Shown here piece after piece: positions 9,051-16,449 of a stretch of 41,162 nt of DNA. Both the position numbers and the translations under genes were made by a program. Positions within the stretch are counted from its first letter, which is position 1, and each line of letters begins with the position of its first letter. The notes beneath the pieces were generated by a model. The model was given only the letters and a program-made list of their open reading frames with translations. It was not told the origin of the DNA and ran no database searches. Origin of the DNA: Planctomycetota bacterium (GTDB lineage Bacteria; Planctomycetota; UBA1135; UBA2386); the NCBI GenBank assembly GCA_025459175.1, contig JALORC010000062.1, forward strand, positions 1 to 41,162, in the 5' to 3' direction.

Positions 9051-9156
9051 GTTGCAAGTCAAGATCCCATGACGTGGTGCAGCGCCGGCGGCTCCGGCGC
9101 GATGGGCCCTTCGGCCGATGGGATCGTGCGAGCTTCCGGGGGCCTGCAACCGGAAG
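9051..9156 (+). promoter_or_regulatory. Candidate structured leader RNA upstream of an NhaD-like antiporter
   Basis: The 5' region of the antiporter gene can form several perfect helices. GATCCCAT (9063-9070) pairs with ATGGGATC (9118-9125) and closes a junction holding two hairpins: GCGCCGG/CCGGCGC (9082-9088 with 9094-9100) and GGCC-CTTC-GGCC (9105-9116). A third hairpin, CTTCCGG/CCGGAAG (9133-9139 with 9150-9156), has a ten-base loop. TGCAAC (9145-9150), mostly in this loop, is complementary to GTTGCA at 9051-9056, a possible pseudoknot. A GGAG at 9177-9180 precedes the GTG start at 9191. The layout is riboswitch-like, but I cannot match it to a known class, and high GC makes chance pairing a concern. 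Confidence 0.4.
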
Positions 9157-9190
9157 ATGCGTCGACCCCTCTGCGCGGAGCCGTGAGTTC

Positions 9191-10420
9191 GTGAATACGA
9201 CATACCTGCTGTTCGGTCTGTTCGCCGCGACCCTGTTGGGCATCGCGAAGTTCCACAAGCAAGCCCTGCCGATCGCGCTCGGTGGCCTGGTCAGCGTGCT
9301 GATCGTCAAGTTGACGATGACCCGGTTCGACCTCGGCGCGCACCTGCACCACGAGTGGATGACGATCGTCAACCTCGGTGGCCTGCTGCTCGGCTTCTCG
9401 GTGCTGGCGAACTACTTCGAGAAGAGCCACCTGCCCGACAAACTGACCCAGGTGCTGCCGGGCGGGCGCGTCGGTGCGTTCCTGCTGCTGGTGCTGGTGG
9501 CGATCATGTCGTCGGTGCTCGACAACATTGCCGCGGCGCTGATCGGCGGTTCGGCCGCGATCACGTTGTTCCGGCGCAAGGTCCACATCGGTTACCTCGC
9601 CGCGATCGTCGCCGCCAGCAACGCCGGTGGGGCCGGCTCGGTGGTCGGCGACACCACGACGACGATGATCTGGCTCGCCGGCGTGTCGCCGCTCGACGTG
9701 CTTGAGGCAGCCGTCGGTGCCGCGGTGGCCTTGATGTTCTTCGGCTGGTTCGCCGCCGGCCAGCAGCAGGGCCTGCAGCCGCTGGTGCGCGGTCACGACG
9801 AGGGCAAGCGGGTCGATCTGCCGAGCGTCGGCATCGTGCTGTTGATCCTCGCTGGCGCGATCTGGACCAACATCGCGTTCGGGTTCCCGGCCGCAGGCGT
9901 CTGGGGTGCGATCCTGCTCGGTGCGCTGGTGCGGCAACCGGACTGGAAGGTCGTGCCGAGCGCCGCGGTCGGCGCCTGCTTCCTGCTGAGTCTGGTGTTG
10001 TCGGCTTCGATGATGCCGGTCGACGACCTGCCGGCGGCGACGCCGTGGTCGGCGCTCGGGCTCGGCGTCGTGTCGGCGTTCTTCGACAACATCCCGCTGA
10101 CCGCGCTGGCGATCAAGCAGGGCGGCTACGACTGGGGCTACCTCGCCTACTGCGTCGGCTACGGTGGCTCGATGCTGTGGTTCGGCAGCTCGGCCGGCGT
10201 CGCGATCTCGGGCCTGTTCCCGGAAGCGAAGTCGGCGAAGAACTGGGTGGTCAACGGCTGGCACGTCGCGGTCGGCTACTTCCTCGGCTTCTTCGCGATG
10301 TTCTTCCTGCTCGGCTGGCACCCACACGCACCGAAGCACGATCCGAAGGCGCCACCGGCGAGCCACGGTCCCGTCGAGCCGGGCCACGGCGCCCCGACGC
10401 CGAGCCACCCGCCCAAGTGA
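9191..10420 (+). CDS. NhaD-like Na+/H+ antiporter (ion transporter superfamily)
   Basis: This is a 409-aa polytopic membrane protein with about 11 hydrophobic helices and two S-x-x-D-N-I motifs, SSVLDNI (D111-N112) and SAFFDNI (D299-N300). They sit one in each half, as in inverted-repeat transporters of the NhaD/ArsB/citrate-transporter superfamily. The conserved Asp-Asn pairs are typical of Na+/H+ exchange in this group, so cation export is the likeliest function; a carboxylate or arsenite substrate is not excluded. The C-terminal tail is His/Pro-rich and soluble. I chose the GTG at 9191 because the first helix begins at once and GGAG lies ten bases upstream. It follows the KefB-type antiporter and EEP genes after a 181-base leader. 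Confidence 0.8.
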   Translation: MNTTYLLFGLFAATLLGIAKFHKQALPIALGGLVSVLIVKLTMTRFDLGAHLHHEWMTIVNLGGLLLGFSVLANYFEKSHLPDKLTQVLPGGRVGAFLLLVLVAIMSSVLDNIAAALIGGSAAITLFRRKVHIGYLAAIVAASNAGGAGSVVGDTTTTMIWLAGVSPLDVLEAAVGAAVALMFFGWFAAGQQQGLQPLVRGHDEGKRVDLPSVGIVLLILAGAIWTNIAFGFPAAGVWGAILLGALVRQPDWKVVPSAAVGACFLLSLVLSASMMPVDDLPAATPWSALGLGVVSAFFDNIPLTALAIKQGGYDWGYLAYCVGYGGSMLWFGSSAGVAISGLFPEAKSAKNWVVNGWHVAVGYFLGFFAMFFLLGWHPHAPKHDPKAPPASHGPVEPGHGAPTPSHPPK

Positions 10421-10433
10421 CCCGCGCCGTCGC

Positions 10434-11966
10434 TCACTTCGGCGTCGCCGCGAGCAGCTGGCGCGCCGCTTCGACCGCATCGGCCTGGGGGTAGCCGTAG
10501 GTCGCGATCGGGCCGGGCCAGCTGTGCAGCTGGGCGGCCGCAGGTGCCGCCGCGACCGCGCGCTGCAGCAGGCTGGTGCCGCGGGCCGCGAGCGCCGGAT
10601 CCTGGCTCTGGCGCAGCTGCTGACCGAGCCGCGACCAGACGTCGGCGAGCTCGGCCTCGAGCAACGGCGGGAACGGTGTCGTCGCCTCGGCCGCGGCCAG
10701 GGCATCGGCGAGCGGGGTGATCTCCGCCGGCGGTAGCGCGTCGTTGCGCAGCGCGTCGATGCGCGCCCACAGCGGATCGATGCTGGCGCCCGCGCGCGCC
10801 AGTGCGGTCGGCTCGCGGCGCCAGAACCGGGCGTCGTCGGGAACGGCGTTCGGCACGGTGCTCGCGGTGACCAGCAGCGGAGCCTGGGCGAGCGACAGGC
10901 GGGTGCGAGCGCGGCCGTTCTGCAGCCAGGTGCGAGCGAACGCGCAGCTGCCGTCGGGCAGCACGGCGGCCACTTCCACCGCGTGCCGCGTGTCGCCCTC
11001 GGTGACGCCTGTGACCTCGACCTCGAACGACGACGTGCCATCGCGGCGTTCGTTGCCCGCGCGCCAGGTGGTGCGCAGCGGCACCGTGCGGCTGTCGGTC
11101 GGAGCCTCGAGCGTCCGGTCGAGGAACGCCCGGCAGCGCTGCTGGTACTCACCGTCGTGGGTCAGCATGCCGTGCGGCGCGCGTCCGGTGCCCGCCAGCA
11201 GCCACAGCTCGGCCGCGCCACCGTAGCGCGCGAAGGTGCGCGCCAGCGCGAGCCGGTCGCGGACGGGTTCGCCGTCGCTGGCGACGAACAGCGCCGGCAC
11301 CTTGACCGCCGGCGCGTTGTCGTCGGGTTCGATCTCCTCCGGCAGGCTCGTGAACTCGGCGAATCCGGACCCCAGCGCCGCCAGCGCCGAGCTGCCGTCG
11401 TGAGTCGGTGCCGCGAGCGCGCGCACGCTCGGCAGGTGTTCGAGCACCAGCGCCTGGCAGCCCTGGGTCCGTGCGGCCCACAGCGCGGCGACGCTGCCCA
11501 TGCCGGTGCCGAACAGGGCGATGCGCTGCGGGTCCACGTCGGCGCGCGCGCGCAGCCAGTCGAACAGCGCCGGCAGGTCGTGCAGCCAGGCCTGCAGCGT
11601 CGCTTCACCGCGGCTGCGGCCAAAGCCGCGCGGATCGAACGCCAGCACCTGGAATCCGGCGTCGTGCAGGAAGCGGTAGTACGGATGCACGCAGCCGGTG
11701 TCGGTGTCGCCGTCGTGGAACAGCACCACGGTGCGGCGTCGTGCATCCGGATGCGGCAGCCACCAGCCGGTCAGCGATGCGTTGCTGTGCAGCATGATCT
11801 CGACCGGTTCGGCCGCGAGGCCGAAGTCGGCTGGTTGCACCAGTTCGCCGAGCGGGACGGGGGGCGGCACGAGCAGCCGGGCGCTCAGTTCGTTGCGGCT
11901 CGCGGCGCAGCCGCCGAGGAGTGCGAGTGCGAACGCGGCGACGGTGGATGGGTGGCGGCGTGGCAT
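10434..11966 (-). CDS. Alpha/beta-hydrolase lipoprotein lacking the nucleophile serine
   Basis: This is a 510-aa lipoprotein with the lipobox LLGGC (Cys20). Residues about 45-285 form an alpha/beta-hydrolase domain with an oxyanion-region FHDGDTDTG, DPRGFGRSRG, the elbow GTGMG (153-157), an acid candidate in ASDGEPV (D231) and a histidine candidate in APHGM (H265). The elbow consensus is G-x-S-x-G, and here position 155 is Gly, so the usual nucleophile is absent. Residues about 290-510 are a beta then helical extension of unknown function. The start at 11966 is the methionine directly before the signal sequence, and TATCGT lies six bases upstream. It converges with the NhaD-like gene (13 bases apart). 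It may be a binding protein or use another residue. Confidence 0.75.
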   Translation of the reverse strand: MPRRHPSTVAAFALALLGGCAASRNELSARLLVPPPVPLGELVQPADFGLAAEPVEIMLHSNASLTGWWLPHPDARRRTVVLFHDGDTDTGCVHPYYRFLHDAGFQVLAFDPRGFGRSRGEATLQAWLHDLPALFDWLRARADVDPQRIALFGTGMGSVAALWAARTQGCQALVLEHLPSVRALAAPTHDGSSALAALGSGFAEFTSLPEEIEPDDNAPAVKVPALFVASDGEPVRDRLALARTFARYGGAAELWLLAGTGRAPHGMLTHDGEYQQRCRAFLDRTLEAPTDSRTVPLRTTWRAGNERRDGTSSFEVEVTGVTEGDTRHAVEVAAVLPDGSCAFARTWLQNGRARTRLSLAQAPLLVTASTVPNAVPDDARFWRREPTALARAGASIDPLWARIDALRNDALPPAEITPLADALAAAEATTPFPPLLEAELADVWSRLGQQLRQSQDPALAARGTSLLQRAVAAAPAAAQLHSWPGPIATYGYPQADAVEAARQLLAATPK

Positions 11967-11972
11967 CGGCGC

Positions 11973-11978
11973 ACGATA
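11973..11978 (-). promoter_or_regulatory. Candidate -10 (TATCGT) of a leaderless transcript
   Basis: On the minus strand TATCGT ends six bases before the ATG of the alpha/beta-hydrolase lipoprotein gene, and no Shine-Dalgarno sequence is present. Confidence 0.4.
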
Positions 11979-12105
11979 GGCGCCGCCGCTGGGCCGCGCA
12001 TCCTCGGCATCGCGTGGCGCCGCGGAAACGAGCGCGCCCCGCCGACCTGGGTCGGCGAGGCGCGTTCGCGGCGCGCATTCGCGCGCGGTCAGCTGGCGGA
12101 TCGGC

Positions 12106-13758
12106 TCAGTTGCAGCCGAGGCCGGCGACGCGGAGCTTGGTGCCGTTGCTGAGGCCGAACAGGCTGAACAGCGGCGGCGACGGGACCAGCGTGATGGCCT
12201 GCAGGTGCAGGTCGAGCGGCAGCTGGCCAGCGGCGATGCCGAGCGGCACCGAGGCCACACCGCTGCCGTTGGTCAGGAACAGGTCGATGGTGCCGAACGC
12301 GTTCAGGTCCAGGTGCGTGGTGCAGCCCGGGCCGAGCACGGTCGGGGCCGCCGGCGACGAGTAGTAGAGCACGCCGAACGTGTTGGCCGCACCGCTCACG
12401 CCCATCGTGAACGACGCGTTGCCGGCCGACGGCACGCCGTTGGGGAACAGGTCGAACGCCGGGGTGCCGCAGCCACCGGCGAGATTGACCGCCGGCTGCA
12501 GGTTCGGCACCGTGGTCGGCACCGAGACGGTCAGCGCACCCGGACCGACGCGCGCCTGGTCGATCGTCGCCGTGCCGCTGCCCGGCGCGACGTCGCAATC
12601 GAACCAGAAGTTGAACAGCATGTTCCAGTTCTGCGGGTTGTTCGCGGGAGCCGTCCAGGCGAGCTCACCGCCGGCGTAGACGCCGGTCCAGTTGTTCAGC
12701 GGGTCCGCATCGATGTCGCGGAAGCCGATGTTGCTGACCTGCGCACCCGGGCAGACCGGCAGGCGGAACGAGGCGCCACCGCGGTGGTTGTCGAGGTTCT
12801 GCACCACGTATTCGTAGCGCCACTTGCCGTTGGTCGGGCCGGTGACCTTGACGGCGACGAAGAAGCGGCCGTCGGCGTCGAACCGGGTGCCGTTGCCGTT
12901 GCTGCCGCTGGTCACCGTCGCGCCCGGCCACCGGGTCAGGATCGAGCCGAGCGTCGCGGTGCCCGAGGTCGAGGTGCTCCAGGCCGATTGCCCGGTGCCG
13001 CCGACGTAGGTCATCGAGAACGGGCGCGACATCGTGTTGTTGGCGCGGTTCTCGACGCGTTCGCCCTCGATCACCACGTGCACCTGGTAGAACATCGTCG
13101 CGCCGTTGGTGATGTCGGCTTCCTTGATCGTCACGCGGTTCTGCACCGCGTCGAAGCCGGTCGTGCTCAGGCTGCGCACGCCGTCGGCGGCCAGCGGGTA
13201 GCCGGCCTGGCCCGGGTGGCCGATGTCGAAGTAGTTGCCGACGGCCGGCCAGGTGCCGAGCCACGGGTTGATCTGGGCGGGCGGGCCGAGGTAGGTGCGG
13301 CTCGCGTTGTTCGACGCCGAGTAGATGTCCGAGCAGCTGACGCCGAGCTGGGTGCCGGCGACCGCGGGCGGCACGCAGGTCCCGCCGCAGGTCGACGGGC
13401 TGGCCAGCGCGAAGAACGCGTGCTTGCAGTAGGACCAGTCCGAGATCTGCACCAAGCGGCCGTCGATCTCGCGCGCGACCAGGAAGCCGAACTTCGGGTG
13501 GTCGCTCTGGATCGTCGAGCCGATGTTGCCACCTGGGCTGCGCCACTCGACCGGCACGTTGCCGGGGTTGCAGAGCTGGTTCGCGATCGAGATGCCGACC
13601 TCACCACCCGGGTAAGCGGGGCCGCGACGACCCCAGTCGGTCGCGCCGTAGATGTCGGTCAGCGACGCGTCGTAGCCGGCGCCGCGCTCGTTGGACTGGG
13701 CCATCAGGCTGCTGCAGATCGCAGCGATCGCCAGCAATGCAGAAGAGGATCGATTCAT
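12106..13758 (-). CDS. Exported protein with planctomycete-type C-terminal domain
   Basis: This is a 550-aa secreted protein. The signal peptide covers residues 1-20 (cleavage after Met-Ala-Gln or nearby). Most of the chain is beta-rich with many Asn/Gly/Thr residues and paired cysteines (for example around the STCGGTC stretch), and matches no enzyme family I recognise. The last 80 or so residues contain LGPGC, a Leu-rich LPLDLHLQ segment and a terminal SNG-x-x-LRV pattern. This resembles the C-terminal domain repeated on many secreted proteins of high-GC planctomycetes, and I infer a sorting or surface-attachment role. The start at 13758 gives the signal peptide; the open frame upstream is non-coding in character. 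A TACTCT -10-like element lies about 33 bases upstream. Confidence 0.8.
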   Translation of the reverse strand: MNRSSSALLAIAAICSSLMAQSNERGAGYDASLTDIYGATDWGRRGPAYPGGEVGISIANQLCNPGNVPVEWRSPGGNIGSTIQSDHPKFGFLVAREIDGRLVQISDWSYCKHAFFALASPSTCGGTCVPPAVAGTQLGVSCSDIYSASNNASRTYLGPPAQINPWLGTWPAVGNYFDIGHPGQAGYPLAADGVRSLSTTGFDAVQNRVTIKEADITNGATMFYQVHVVIEGERVENRANNTMSRPFSMTYVGGTGQSAWSTSTSGTATLGSILTRWPGATVTSGSNGNGTRFDADGRFFVAVKVTGPTNGKWRYEYVVQNLDNHRGGASFRLPVCPGAQVSNIGFRDIDADPLNNWTGVYAGGELAWTAPANNPQNWNMLFNFWFDCDVAPGSGTATIDQARVGPGALTVSVPTTVPNLQPAVNLAGGCGTPAFDLFPNGVPSAGNASFTMGVSGAANTFGVLYYSSPAAPTVLGPGCTTHLDLNAFGTIDLFLTNGSGVASVPLGIAAGQLPLDLHLQAITLVPSPPLFSLFGLSNGTKLRVAGLGCN

Positions 13759-13926
13759 GGTGGGGAAAGGGAGGGCAGACAGGCGGTAGGAGAGTAGCGG
13801 CAGTCCGCCGCGGCCAACGACCAATGTCCGGTGACAAAGGAATGGTACACCGCACGTTGTGGCATGGTGATGCGGCGTGGCGGAACAGGACGCCGCGGCC
13901 GGCGGTTCCGCCTATCTCGCAATGAG

Positions 13927-14868
13927 TCAGCCGAGATCGATCGCCGCCGCCAGCAGGTCGGCATCGCTGCCGCGCGAGGTCGGCACCAGGAACGGCAGGT
14001 AGCAATGGGCCTTCGTCGTCACGTGCACGCGGATCTGCTGCGGGCCCGCCAGCAGCTCGAGCTCGAACTCGCCGGTGCGCAGCAGCACGTGCTCGGGCAG
14101 GGTGCCGGTGGCGGTCGCGGTCGCCTCGAGCTGCAGGTTGGCGCCCAGCCGTTGGCGCAGCCAGTCGGCCAGCAACAGCGACGCGGAGGCGCTCTGGGCC
14201 CCGTGGCGGATGTGGCCGGTGACCGCGGTGCCCGGCTGCCAGGTCACGCGTTCGAACCCTTCCGCCAGCGCCCGCCGCAGCGGCCGCAGCCGCAGCCAAG
14301 CGAGGTCGGTGATGTTGGCGCCCTTGCCGCGGCGGGCGGCCAGCGCTGCGAGGTCCTTGGCCGGCGCGGCGAAGCGGCGCGAGTCGACGACCACGTGTTC
14401 GCACAGGCTCGCCAGCGCTTCGAAATCGGCGGCCCCGTGTTGCCACGGCCGCGCCCAGAACAGGTGGTTGGGCAGGTCGTTCATCAGCAGCGGCCGGACC
14501 AGGCCCGGCAGCTGGCCGAACGCGCTCGATGGCGCGCGGATCGTGATCTCCTCGAGCACGATGTCGCGCATGCTGCCCTGGCCGCGCGTGGTCGCCGCCA
14601 GTTCGGCCTGGCCCGGTTCGGCACCCTCGTCGAGCAGCAGCAGGAACGCGCGGCACGGCGTGCGCCGCTGCAGCCGGTCGGTCGCCTCGCGCAGCGCCTC
14701 GGCCTCGGCGGCGTCGGCGATGCCGACGAAGTTGATCGTCAGCGAGCGGGCGACGTCGCCGCCGTTCGGCTCCGGCAGGCACGCGCGCCACAGCGAGCGC
14801 AGCCCGTCGTGGATGCGCTTCCACTCGGCGCGCTGGCTCGGCGTGCGGATCAGGGCCGCGGCGCTCAC
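13927..14868 (-). CDS. opcA: Glucose-6-phosphate dehydrogenase assembly protein OpcA
   Basis: This is a 313-aa cytoplasmic protein resembling OpcA, the redox-responsive allosteric partner of glucose-6-phosphate dehydrogenase known from cyanobacteria and actinobacteria. Supporting features are an N-terminal LIRTPSQRAEW segment, a central SLTINFVG strand followed by an acid-sugar-phosphate-like region, the LPNHLFWAR motif and an ADWLRQRLG segment near residue 240. Adjacency to zwf supports the call strongly. I chose the GTG at 14868 because a GGAGGA sits five bases upstream and the start overlaps the zwf stop as GTGA; a GTG at 14880 would add four residues. It is probably translated from the zwf mRNA. 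Confidence 0.85.
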   Translation of the reverse strand: MSAAALIRTPSQRAEWKRIHDGLRSLWRACLPEPNGGDVARSLTINFVGIADAAEAEALREATDRLQRRTPCRAFLLLLDEGAEPGQAELAATTRGQGSMRDIVLEEITIRAPSSAFGQLPGLVRPLLMNDLPNHLFWARPWQHGAADFEALASLCEHVVVDSRRFAAPAKDLAALAARRGKGANITDLAWLRLRPLRRALAEGFERVTWQPGTAVTGHIRHGAQSASASLLLADWLRQRLGANLQLEATATATGTLPEHVLLRTGEFELELLAGPQQIRVHVTTKAHCYLPFLVPTSRGSDADLLAAAIDLG

Positions 14869-16406
14869 GGCTTCCTCCACGAACGGCCGTCACCGAGCAG
14901 CTCGAGTGCGCGGTCGGGACCCCAGGTGCCGGCGACGTATTCCTCGGGGCGCCGCGGGCTCTGCTTCCAGCCAGCGACGATCGAATCGACGATGCGCCAC
15001 GCCTCTTCGACCTCGTCGCCGCGCGCGAACAGCGTGCCGTCGCCGAGGATCGAGTCGAGCAGCAGCCGTTCGTAGGCGTCGGCGGTCTCGCCGGCGAACG
15101 CGGTGCCGTAGCGGAAGTCCATGCGCACGTCGCGGATCCGCACGTCCGGGCCGGGCACCTTGGCACCGAAGCGCAGCGCCACGCCCTCGTCGGGCTGGAT
15201 GCGCAGCAGCAGCACGTTCGGCTGCATCGGCTTGCCGCCCTCGAACAGCGACAGCGGCGGTTGCTTGAACTGGATCGCGACCTCGGTGACGCGGCGCGGC
15301 AGCCGCTTGCCCGAGCGCAGGTAGAACGGCGTGCGCGCCCAGCGCCAGTTGTCGACCTGCAGCCGCAGCGCGGCATAGGTCTCGGTCACCGAGTCCTTCG
15401 GCACCCCTTCCTCGTCGCGGTAGCCGTTGACGTTCTCGCCGCCGAACGAGCCGCGCGTGTACTGGGCCCGCACCGTCGCGCTGTCGACCTCTTCGGGGCG
15501 GAAGCTGCGGATCGCCTTCAGCACCTTGACCTTCTCATCGCGCACCGCGTCGGCGGTCAACGACGCCGGCGGTTCCATCGCCACCAGCGTCAGCACCTGC
15601 ATCAGGTGGTTCTGGATCATGTCGCGGATGATGCCGCTCTCCTCGAAGTAACCGCCGCGGCTGCCGACGCCGATCGACTCGGCGACGGTGATCTGCACGT
15701 GGTCGATGAACTTCTCGTTCCACAGCGGCTCGAAGATGCCGTTCGCGAACCGCAGGGCGAGGATGTTCTGCACCGTCTCCTTGCCGAGATAGTGGTCGAT
15801 GCGGAACACCTGCCGCTCCTTGAACGCGGCCCGCACCTGGTCGTTGAGGGCGCGCGCGGTCTCGATGTCGCGGCCGAACGGCTTCTCGACGATGACGCGC
15901 GCGAAGCGGCCCGGCTGCTCCTTCGACAGCCCGGTGGCGGCGAGGTTCTGCAGGATGCTCGAATACGAGCTCGGCGGCGTCGCCAGGTAGAAGATGCGGT
16001 TGCCGCCGGTGCCGCGCGCCTTGTCGAGCTGATCGAGCTTCTGCTTGAGGCTCTCGTAGCCGGCCGGGTCGGCGAAGTCGGCCTGGTGGAACGTGAAGGC
16101 GTCGGCCAGCGCCTCGAAGCACGCCGTGGTCTCCGAACGGCCGAACTGCTTGACGCCCGAGGCGAGCTCGGTGCGGAAGCCCTGGTCGGTCCACGGCCTT
16201 CGCGCGAAGCCGACCACGGCGAAGCCGGGCGGCAGCAGGCCGTCCTTGGCCAGGCCCATCAGCGACGGCACCAGCTTGCGCTTGGTCAGGTCGCCGGTGG
16301 CGCCGAAGATCACCAGCACGCACGGTTTGGCGGTGCGGCCGGCGCGCAGCTCGTCGCCGAGGGGATTGGGATGGCCGCTGGCCGAGGGAGCCGTGGGGGT
16401 CGCCAT
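14865..16406 (-). CDS. zwf: Glucose-6-phosphate 1-dehydrogenase
   Basis: This 513-aa enzyme oxidises glucose 6-phosphate to 6-phosphogluconolactone, reducing NADP+, as the first step of the oxidative pentose phosphate pathway. The N-terminal Rossmann motif GATGDLTKRK lies near residue 35, VIVEKPFG marks the domain boundary, and the active-site motif RIDHYLGKE lies near residue 200. The length is normal for the family. About the first 25 residues, Ala/Pro/Ser-rich, precede the fold and may be a flexible extension. It is cotranscribed with opcA, which begins inside its stop codon. No 6-phosphogluconolactonase or 6-phosphogluconate dehydrogenase gene is seen nearby. Confidence 0.97.
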   Translation of the reverse strand: MATPTAPSASGHPNPLGDELRAGRTAKPCVLVIFGATGDLTKRKLVPSLMGLAKDGLLPPGFAVVGFARRPWTDQGFRTELASGVKQFGRSETTACFEALADAFTFHQADFADPAGYESLKQKLDQLDKARGTGGNRIFYLATPPSSYSSILQNLAATGLSKEQPGRFARVIVEKPFGRDIETARALNDQVRAAFKERQVFRIDHYLGKETVQNILALRFANGIFEPLWNEKFIDHVQITVAESIGVGSRGGYFEESGIIRDMIQNHLMQVLTLVAMEPPASLTADAVRDEKVKVLKAIRSFRPEEVDSATVRAQYTRGSFGGENVNGYRDEEGVPKDSVTETYAALRLQVDNWRWARTPFYLRSGKRLPRRVTEVAIQFKQPPLSLFEGGKPMQPNVLLLRIQPDEGVALRFGAKVPGPDVRIRDVRMDFRYGTAFAGETADAYERLLLDSILGDGTLFARGDEVEEAWRIVDSIVAGWKQSPRRPEEYVAGTWGPDRALELLGDGRSWRKP

Positions 16407-16449
16407 TGGCGGCGCATGTTGCCACCCGCGGCCCCGCGATGCACGCGCC

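Noticed and set aside
8979..9194. Short plus-strand frame that ends overlapping the NhaD-like start (GTGA)
   Set aside because: It could be a leader peptide, but its codons show no protein-like pattern and it runs through the proposed RNA stems. The structured RNA explains the region better.
12205..13797. Long plus-strand frame opposite the exported C-terminal-domain protein
   Set aside because: Low-complexity Arg/Val/Ala sequence. The minus strand has a signal peptide and ordered domains.
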